Shown here: positions 5,403 to 9,247 of the stretch, piece by piece
Layout: every line of letters begins with the position of its first letter
Position numbering within the stretch: position 1 is the stretch's first letter
Assembly: GCA_964605095.1 (NCBI GenBank)
Contig: CAZSBS010000192.1
Coordinates: 1-9,247 of the forward strand
Direction: 5' to 3'
DNA: 9,247 nt
From: JAUWQU01 sp964605095
GTDB lineage: Bacteria > Planctomycetota > Phycisphaerae > SM23-33
The notes under the pieces: generated by a model
What the model was told of the DNA's origin: nothing
What the model saw: the letters and a program-made list of their open reading frames with translations, nothing else
Database searches by the model: none
Made by a program: the position numbers and the translations under genes

Positions 5403-7719
5403 ATGATCCAGTACATATGTCCGCAATGTCGCGCGAAGTTGGAGAGTCCTGTGTCCCTGGCCGGGGAATTGGACAAGTGCCCGGCGGGTACGAATGTTCG
5501 GTACCCAACCCCAGGAACCCGAAGAGACGGGCCTTCATGATTCTTGGCGGGGCGGCGGGCGTGCTGACCGGCGCCGTGCTCGCTGTTGCCATCACCCTGG
5601 CCCTGACTTCGGGCACAGGGCCGTCGCCTTCGCCGTCGAAGGACAGCCCCGCCCCCAAGACGAAAGCCAAGGCCGTTGCGCAGTCGCCAGCCGCGCAAAA
5701 AGAACCTTCCCGCGAGAAGCCGACTCCGCCCAGCCCCGCCCAGTCCCAGCCGGCCAAGCACCCGGAACCCGCGCCTCTTTCGCCGGAGCAGCTTTTTGAG
5801 AAAGCCTCTCCCGCCGTGGTCTACATCGTCGTGCGCGACAAGGATTTCAAGCCCCTTGGCCTTGGGTCCGGCTTCTTCGTCGATGCGAATGGCCTGGTTG
5901 CCACGAACTACCACGTCATAAAGGGCGCGGAGTTCGCCACCGCCCGCCTCAGTAACGGATCCACTCTGTTTGTTGACGGGGTTGTTGCCACCGATCCCAA
6001 TGGCGACCTGGCCCTGCTGAAGCTCTCAGGCGGCGGGTTCCCCTGCCTCAAGAGGGCCGAAGGTGCCTTGCCCAGGGTGGGCGCCGCCGTCTACGCCATC
6101 GGCAACCCGCAAGGGCTGGAAAACACGTTCAGCAGCGGCATAGTAAGCGGCCATCGGGTAAGCAAGAATGGCACCACGGCCATACAGGTAACCGCCCCGA
6201 TAAGCCCCGGTTCCAGCGGCGGCCCGCTGCTCAACGCCAGCGGTGAAGTCGTCGGCGTGACAACGTCCTACCTTACGAACAGCCAGAACCTCAACTTCGC
6301 CGTTCCCGTGTCCGGCGTCCTGGCCCTTATCCGCAAACAAGGAAAGGTCCAAACTCTCTCCAGCGCCGGGGGCGGGCTGTTCGATAGCGCGGAGACCGAC
6401 GAACTGGCCAAAGCCTGGGCAGCCATGGAAAAGAAGGACTGGGGTACCGCCGCCAAGATACTCACCGCCCTCCGTGAAAAGCAGAAAGACAACCCGGTTG
6501 TATGGTTCGCGTTGGGGTATTTGCACGCGCTATTGGGCAATCTAGACATCGCAATCGAGCATTACAACCAAGCCATTGCACTCAAGCCAGACTATCCCCG
6601 AGCGTACCTCTACATAGCCCTCGCCAACGAGCGTCTGAAGCGCTACATTGAGGCTATCGCCGCCTACAAGCAGATCATCGCGCTCAAGCCGGACGACGCC
6701 CAAGCGTACAACTTCATGGGGGGCGTCTACCAGGACATGAAGCGCTACCCCGAAGCCATCGCCGCCTACAAGCAGGCCATCGCCATCCAGCCGGACTACG
6801 GCTCGGCCCATGAATCGTTGGGCGTCGCCTACCACGAGATGAAGCGCTACCCCGAGGCCATCGAAGCCTACAAGCAGTTCATCGCACTCGATCCGGCCTA
6901 CGCCACGGGGTACTTGAGGTTGGGCGACGCCTACCGCGAGCTGAAACGCGACACCGAGGCCATCGGAGCCTACAAGCAGGCCATCACCATCGATCCGAAC
7001 CACGCCGGAGCTTACTTCGGCGTGGGCCAAGGCTACCGCGGACTGGAACGCTATCCCGAGGCTATCGAAGCCTACAAGAAGGCCATCGCCATTACGCCCG
7101 ACTATGCTGAGGCCTATTACGCTATGGGTCTCGCCTACAGTGGGCTGAAGAGCAACTCGGACGCCGTCGAGGCTTGCAAGAAGGCCATCGCCATTAAGTC
7201 CGACTATGCTGAGGCCTATTACGCTATGGGTCTCGCCTACAGTGGGCTGAAGAGNNNNNNNNNNNNNNNNNNNNNNNNNNNNNNNNNNNNNNNNNNNNNN
7301 NNNNNNNNNNNNNNNNNNNNNNNNNNNNNNNNNNNNNNNNNNNNNNNNNNNNNNCCGACTATGCTGAGGCCTATTACGCTATGGGTCTCGCCTACAGTGG
7401 GCTGAAGAGCAACTCGGACGCCGTCGAGGCCTGCAAGAAGGCCATCGCCATTAAGCCCGACTATGCTGAGGCCTACTTCCTTCTGGCAGGCGCCTACTTC
7501 TTCCTTGATCGCTACACTGAGGCCATTGAGGCCTACAAAAAGGCCATAGCCCTCAAGCCCGACGACGCCGAAGCGTACTACTTCCTGGGGGGGTGTTACG
7601 AGATGCTTAAACAACGCCCCGCCGCCATCTCCGCATTCCGGGAGTATCTTCGGCTCGAGCCGACCGGCATGTTCACAGATGACGCACGGAAGGCCATCAG
7701 CAGGTTGGGCGGCCGGTGA
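5403..7719 (+). CDS. Membrane-anchored HtrA-like serine protease with zinc ribbon and at least 11 TPRs (frameshifted, gapped)
   Basis: The best reading is one gene starting at 5403. It begins MIQYICPQCRAKLESPVSLA, a zinc-ribbon start with C6, C9 and C26. That frame stops at 5540, and the protease frame takes over upstream with RNPKRRAF and a membrane helix, MILGGAAGVLTGAVLAVAIT (from 5537). A Pro/Lys-rich linker follows (about 5610-5780). The S1C/Trypsin_2 domain has His in TNYHVI (codon 5912), Asp in NGDLALLKL (6005) and Ser in GSSGGP (6215), so the triad is complete. There is no PDZ domain. From 6494 TPRs run without insertions in 34-residue units to 7668, with a gap inside TPR 8, then a 16-residue tail to the stop at 7719. 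Topology inferred: zinc ribbon in the cytoplasm, protease and TPRs outside. The probable role is regulated proteolysis with TPRs recruiting substrates. If the frameshift is real, translation could restart at the ATG overlapping the stop (ATGA, 5537-5540), giving a ribbon-less protein. Confidence 0.8.
5478..5510 (+). other. Frameshift site in the zinc ribbon
   Basis: After Cys26 (TGC, 5478-5480) the frame reads CPAGTNVRYP and soon stops. The protease frame reads GYECSVPNPRNPKRR from 5486. Adding four bases (GTGC) between 5485 and 5486 gives CPACGYECSVP, which both restores the expected fourth cysteine and joins the frames. The missing bases lie between two GCG triplets, a natural place for a slip. 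It is a true deletion or an assembly error. Confidence 0.6.
7098..7456 (+). repeat. Near-identical 102-bp tandem repeats encoding TPRs 7-9
   Basis: Units begin at 7098, 7200 and 7355, each opening CCGACTATGCTGAGGCCTA. Units 1 and 3 differ at 2 of 102 bases, and the visible 55 bases of unit 2 are identical to both. One unit is one TPR (AEAYYAMGLAYSGLKSNSDA...). Neighbouring TPRs are much more diverged at the DNA level, so this block is a recent tandem expansion. Confidence 0.9.
7255..7354. other. Assembly gap of 100 N inside the TPR tandem repeat
   Basis: Exactly 100 N. Repeat period and reading frame both require the true missing length to be 47 + 102n bases: 47 bases would complete the interrupted unit, and each extra unit adds 102. 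The gap is a repeat-collapse artefact, so the number of TPRs is undetermined (at least 11 in all). Confidence 0.9.
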
Positions 7720-7768
7720 TAGGTAGATTGAGGAGGATGCTACGAAACCATGCAGGAGCTTGCAGATC

Positions 7769-8272
7769 ATGCCTGAGTACATCGCGACTCTTTCAATCAG
7801 CATCATCGTGGCAATTGTCAGTGCCCGTGTCACCGTCTTTTGGGCCCTTAGGCGGTTCAGGGAAGAGCAAATGTGGTCTCGCAAGGTTGACGAGTACGCC
7901 GCCATCCTGGAAGCATTACACGTTGTCAAGGAAGAAGCTTCGGACTATATGCTTGAGACCGAAGAAAACCGGGACCGTAGCGAAGAGCAAAAGGAAGATT
8001 CATACGGGAAAAGTAGAGAAGCCCAGCGGAGGATTCAGAAAGCCCTGGACATGGGTGGATTCCTCCTTCGTTCCGACGCCAACACCGCCTTGATTGACGT
8101 TTTGAAGGGAATCGACTCGGCGAAGGACCAGCCAAAGCTTTACGACCAAGCGGGCGACGTATTTGACGCAATACAGAAGTGCGTTAACAGCATATCCGCT
8201 ATCGCAAAGGAGGACTTGGGGTTGACTGGGCGTTGGCGGTCCTATTGGAAACGGAGAACGCCTCATGAATGA
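7769..8272 (+). CDS. Uncharacterised membrane-anchored helical protein
   Basis: A 167-residue protein of unknown function. The start at ATG 7769 is chosen for AGGAG (7754-7758) ten bases upstream; a TTG at 7760 is too close to that site. Residues 4-26 form a single N-terminal membrane helix (YIATLSISIIVAIVSARVTV...), followed by basic ALRRFR. The remainder is charged and helical, presumably cytoplasmic and partly coiled coil (KVDEYAAILEALHVVKEEA, then an acidic/Lys stretch). The helix-RRFR-W-K-EY-EALH layout resembles a widespread family of uncharacterised small membrane proteins from accessory regions; no activity is known to me. It lies 49 bases after the protease gene on the same strand and overlaps the next ORF by 8 bases, so it is probably part of an operon. 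Confidence 0.75.
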   Translation: MPEYIATLSISIIVAIVSARVTVFWALRRFREEQMWSRKVDEYAAILEALHVVKEEASDYMLETEENRDRSEEQKEDSYGKSREAQRRIQKALDMGGFLLRSDANTALIDVLKGIDSAKDQPKLYDQAGDVFDAIQKCVNSISAIAKEDLGLTGRWRSYWKRRTPHE

Positions 8273-8438
8273 TCGAGAGGTCGTCGAGGCGTTTGTCGCC
8301 TATCTCAGAGAGCATGGACACCCAGGACTCAAGGTTCACCGGTGGCCGGGCATAATAGGGGAAGTCGGGAGAATGGTTGGCGCTGGCGTGACGACGCGGG
8401 ATGATAGAGACCGGTTTCGGGATTCACGTCTAATATGA
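8265..8438 (+). CDS. Small 57-residue ORF, possibly a truncated gene
   Basis: The frame MNDREVVEAFVAYLREHGHP runs to a TGA at 8438. Its ATG overlaps the end of the previous gene by 8 bases, and GGAG (8253-8256) lies eight bases upstream, a good coupled start. The first about 30 residues look like a genuine helical N-terminus (VVEAFVAYLREHGHPGLKV, then HRWP). The rest (GEVGRMVGAG..., then DDRDRFRDSRLI) is less protein-like. It is reminiscent of the N-terminus of longer proteins, which would make this a truncated remnant, but I cannot name the family with confidence. No membrane helix is present. Confidence 0.5.
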   Translation: MNDREVVEAFVAYLREHGHPGLKVHRWPGIIGEVGRMVGAGVTTRDDRDRFRDSRLI

Positions 8439-8452
8439 AAGGGCTGAAGGAT

Positions 8453-8716
8453 ATGAACCGTAAGCAACTAATATGCCTTTGGTTAGGCATCATCGTGATC
8501 TTGGCCGTGGTTTTGTACCCACCGTGGTATCTTCCAGAACGCAGGCCGATCCCTGGCGCGCCTGAATTTGATCAACCGCCGAGCACCGGGTACACATGGA
8601 TATGGGACCTCCCTAACGGAAGCAGTGTTGACCTACCTCGTTTTGGCCTTCAAGCTGGATTCGTCCTGTTACCGACGGCTGCCCTAATCCTCACCTTCCG
8701 AACCAAGCGAAGCTAA
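8453..8716 (+). CDS. Uncharacterised two-helix small membrane protein
   Basis: An 87-residue protein beginning MNRKQLICLWLGIIVILAVV. The ATG at 8453 has AAAGGG (8438-8443) nine bases upstream. An in-frame ATG at 8435 would add six residues and overlap the previous stop (ATGA), but it has a poorer site. Helix 1 spans about residues 4-24 and ends in YPPWYLPERR. A roughly 35-residue Pro-rich loop with Trp (STGYTWIWDLPNGSSVDLPR) follows, then helix 2 (LQAGFVLLPTAALILTF) and a basic tail RTKRS. The MNRKQLI-LWLGI start with a PPW turn matches a recurrent family of small planctomycete membrane proteins, function unknown. Both ends are predicted to be cytoplasmic. Confidence 0.72.
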   Translation: MNRKQLICLWLGIIVILAVVLYPPWYLPERRPIPGAPEFDQPPSTGYTWIWDLPNGSSVDLPRFGLQAGFVLLPTAALILTFRTKRS

Positions 8717-8802
8717 CCCGGTCAGGATGCCGATAGGGCGATTTTACGGCCAGAGAGGATGACCGCACAGTCCGGATGTCTGAAAAGGAAAGGGGCTGTA
8801 AG

Positions 8803-9171
8803 ATGAGCGAATCGGAGAACGGGAAAAACAGGGAAGCATGCGAGCAGAATTGTCGGGAAGCAGTGGTGGCCTTCTGCGAGTGCGAGAAATCCCAACATTA
8901 CGCGCTATCCATCATGAAAGATGCGACCGCCGCATGGGAACCCGCTCGGACATTTGGCCTCCCGGCGGCGTTCTCGGCGTATTGCATCATGCGATCAACC
9001 GACCGGCAGGAAATCCTGATGAACGACATGCACCAAGGGGCGATTCGGATGGAACGGCAGTCTAACGAGATGATCCGTTTGACCTGGTGGATAATGGCGA
9101 TGACCGTTGCGGTGGTCGTTCTGACGGGTGCGGTAGTTATTCTGTCGATTGTTCAACTGTGCCGAAGTTAA
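8803..9171 (+). CDS. Cys-rich protein with a C-terminal membrane helix
   Basis: A 122-residue protein not assigned to a family. The start at ATG 8803 is chosen for AAAGGGG about seven bases upstream; an in-frame ATG at 8776 would add nine residues without a good site. The N-terminal soluble part holds C13, C17, C25 and C27 (pattern CX3CX7CXC) and C61, which could bind metal or form disulfides. A helical stretch (about 64-90, DRQEILMNDMHQGAIRMERQ) leads into one C-terminal helix (about 93-117, LTWWIMAMTVAVVVLTGAVV) and a short QLCRS end. This tail-anchored layout suggests a cytoplasmic domain held at the membrane. It follows the two-helix gene after 86 bases, which contain nothing clear, and is followed within 8 bases by the palindromic repeat. 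Confidence 0.7.
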   Translation: MSESENGKNREACEQNCREAVVAFCECEKSQHYALSIMKDATAAWEPARTFGLPAAFSAYCIMRSTDRQEILMNDMHQGAIRMERQSNEMIRLTWWIMAMTVAVVVLTGAVVILSIVQLCRS

Positions 9172-9179
9172 ATACTCTC

Positions 9180-9246
9180 AAACTGACCGATTTTGAAAGC
9201 CCCGAATGGGGCGGCAGCATTTGGCCGGGGGCGTAAGCCCCCGGAA
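9180..9246 (+). repeat. REP-like palindromic element, copy B
   Basis: Same order as copy A: lead AAACTGACCG (9180-9189), hairpin 1 GCCCC-GAAT-GGGGC (9199-9212), a short spacer, hairpin 2 CCGGGGGC-GTAA-GCCCCCGG (9225-9244). It starts 8 bases after the preceding stop codon and points the same way as that gene. Compared with copy A, hairpin 1 carries a paired G/C swap that keeps the stem. Confidence 0.85.
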
Positions 9247-9247
9247 A

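Noticed and set aside
5396..5536. GTG at 5396 as start of the protease with an N-terminus MPDDPVHMSAMSREVG
   Set aside because: The GTG overlaps the ribosome binding site of the ATG at 5403. The alternative frame encodes a recognisable zinc ribbon, and this one has no recognisable content until about 5486.
5478..5540. Programmed ribosomal frameshift joining ribbon and protease
   Set aside because: No slippery heptamer or downstream structure is evident, and the fourth zinc-ribbon Cys is also missing. A 4-base deletion explains both more simply.
7750..7776. Eight-codon leader peptide MQELADHA before the 7769 gene
   Set aside because: It overlaps the real start, has a poorly spaced ribosome binding site, and shows no attenuation structure.
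8759..8806. Fifteen-codon ORF MTAQSGCLKRKGAVR ending in ATGA over the 8803 start
   Set aside because: No properly spaced ribosome binding site and no conserved-looking content; probably chance.

Overview
The window looks like a scaffolded fragment of a planctomycete-type genome (Planctomycetota, perhaps Phycisphaerae or a relative). Four things point there: GC-rich DNA, several secreted carbohydrate-active enzymes, an N-terminal zinc ribbon of the planctomycete 'CPQC...CP' type fused through a membrane helix to a protease, and two families of palindromic intergenic repeats that I associate with such genomes. No rRNA, tRNA, CRISPR array, transposase or integrase is visible. Three runs of exactly 100 N (3511-3610, 4987-5086, 7255-7354) are scaffold placeholders. 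Each one touches a gene, and reading frames across them cannot be taken literally.

Left part (1-5086), a secreted glycan-degradation block. A plus-strand MGH1/GH63-like glycoside hydrolase with a signal peptide (250-1911) converges on a minus-strand pair. The pair is an alpha/beta hydrolase resembling acetylxylan esterases (3922-4986, 5' end lost in a gap), followed downstream by a GH43/GH32-type beta-propeller protein with a signal peptide (2176-3689, interrupted by a gap). Palindromic repeats fill the space between the converging genes. Together these proteins fit extracellular or periplasmic deacetylation and hydrolysis of plant- or algal-type polysaccharide; the substrate cannot be read from the sequence.

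Middle (5087-7719). A 316-base divergent intergenic region carries hairpin repeats and a good -10 box. It leads into a zinc ribbon - membrane helix - Pro-rich linker - HtrA-like trypsin-fold protease - TPR protein with at least 11 consecutive 34-residue TPRs. Its N-terminus is out of frame with the rest, and a single 4-base deletion explains this. Three of its TPRs are almost identical at the DNA level, and an assembly gap falls inside them.

Right part (7720-9247). This is a tightly packed same-strand run of four small unrecognised genes: a membrane-anchored helical protein, a 57-residue coupled ORF, a two-helix membrane protein and a Cys-rich protein with a C-terminal membrane helix. A second full copy of the palindromic repeat closes the window. 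The run looks like an accessory cluster, and whether it works with the upstream protease is open.
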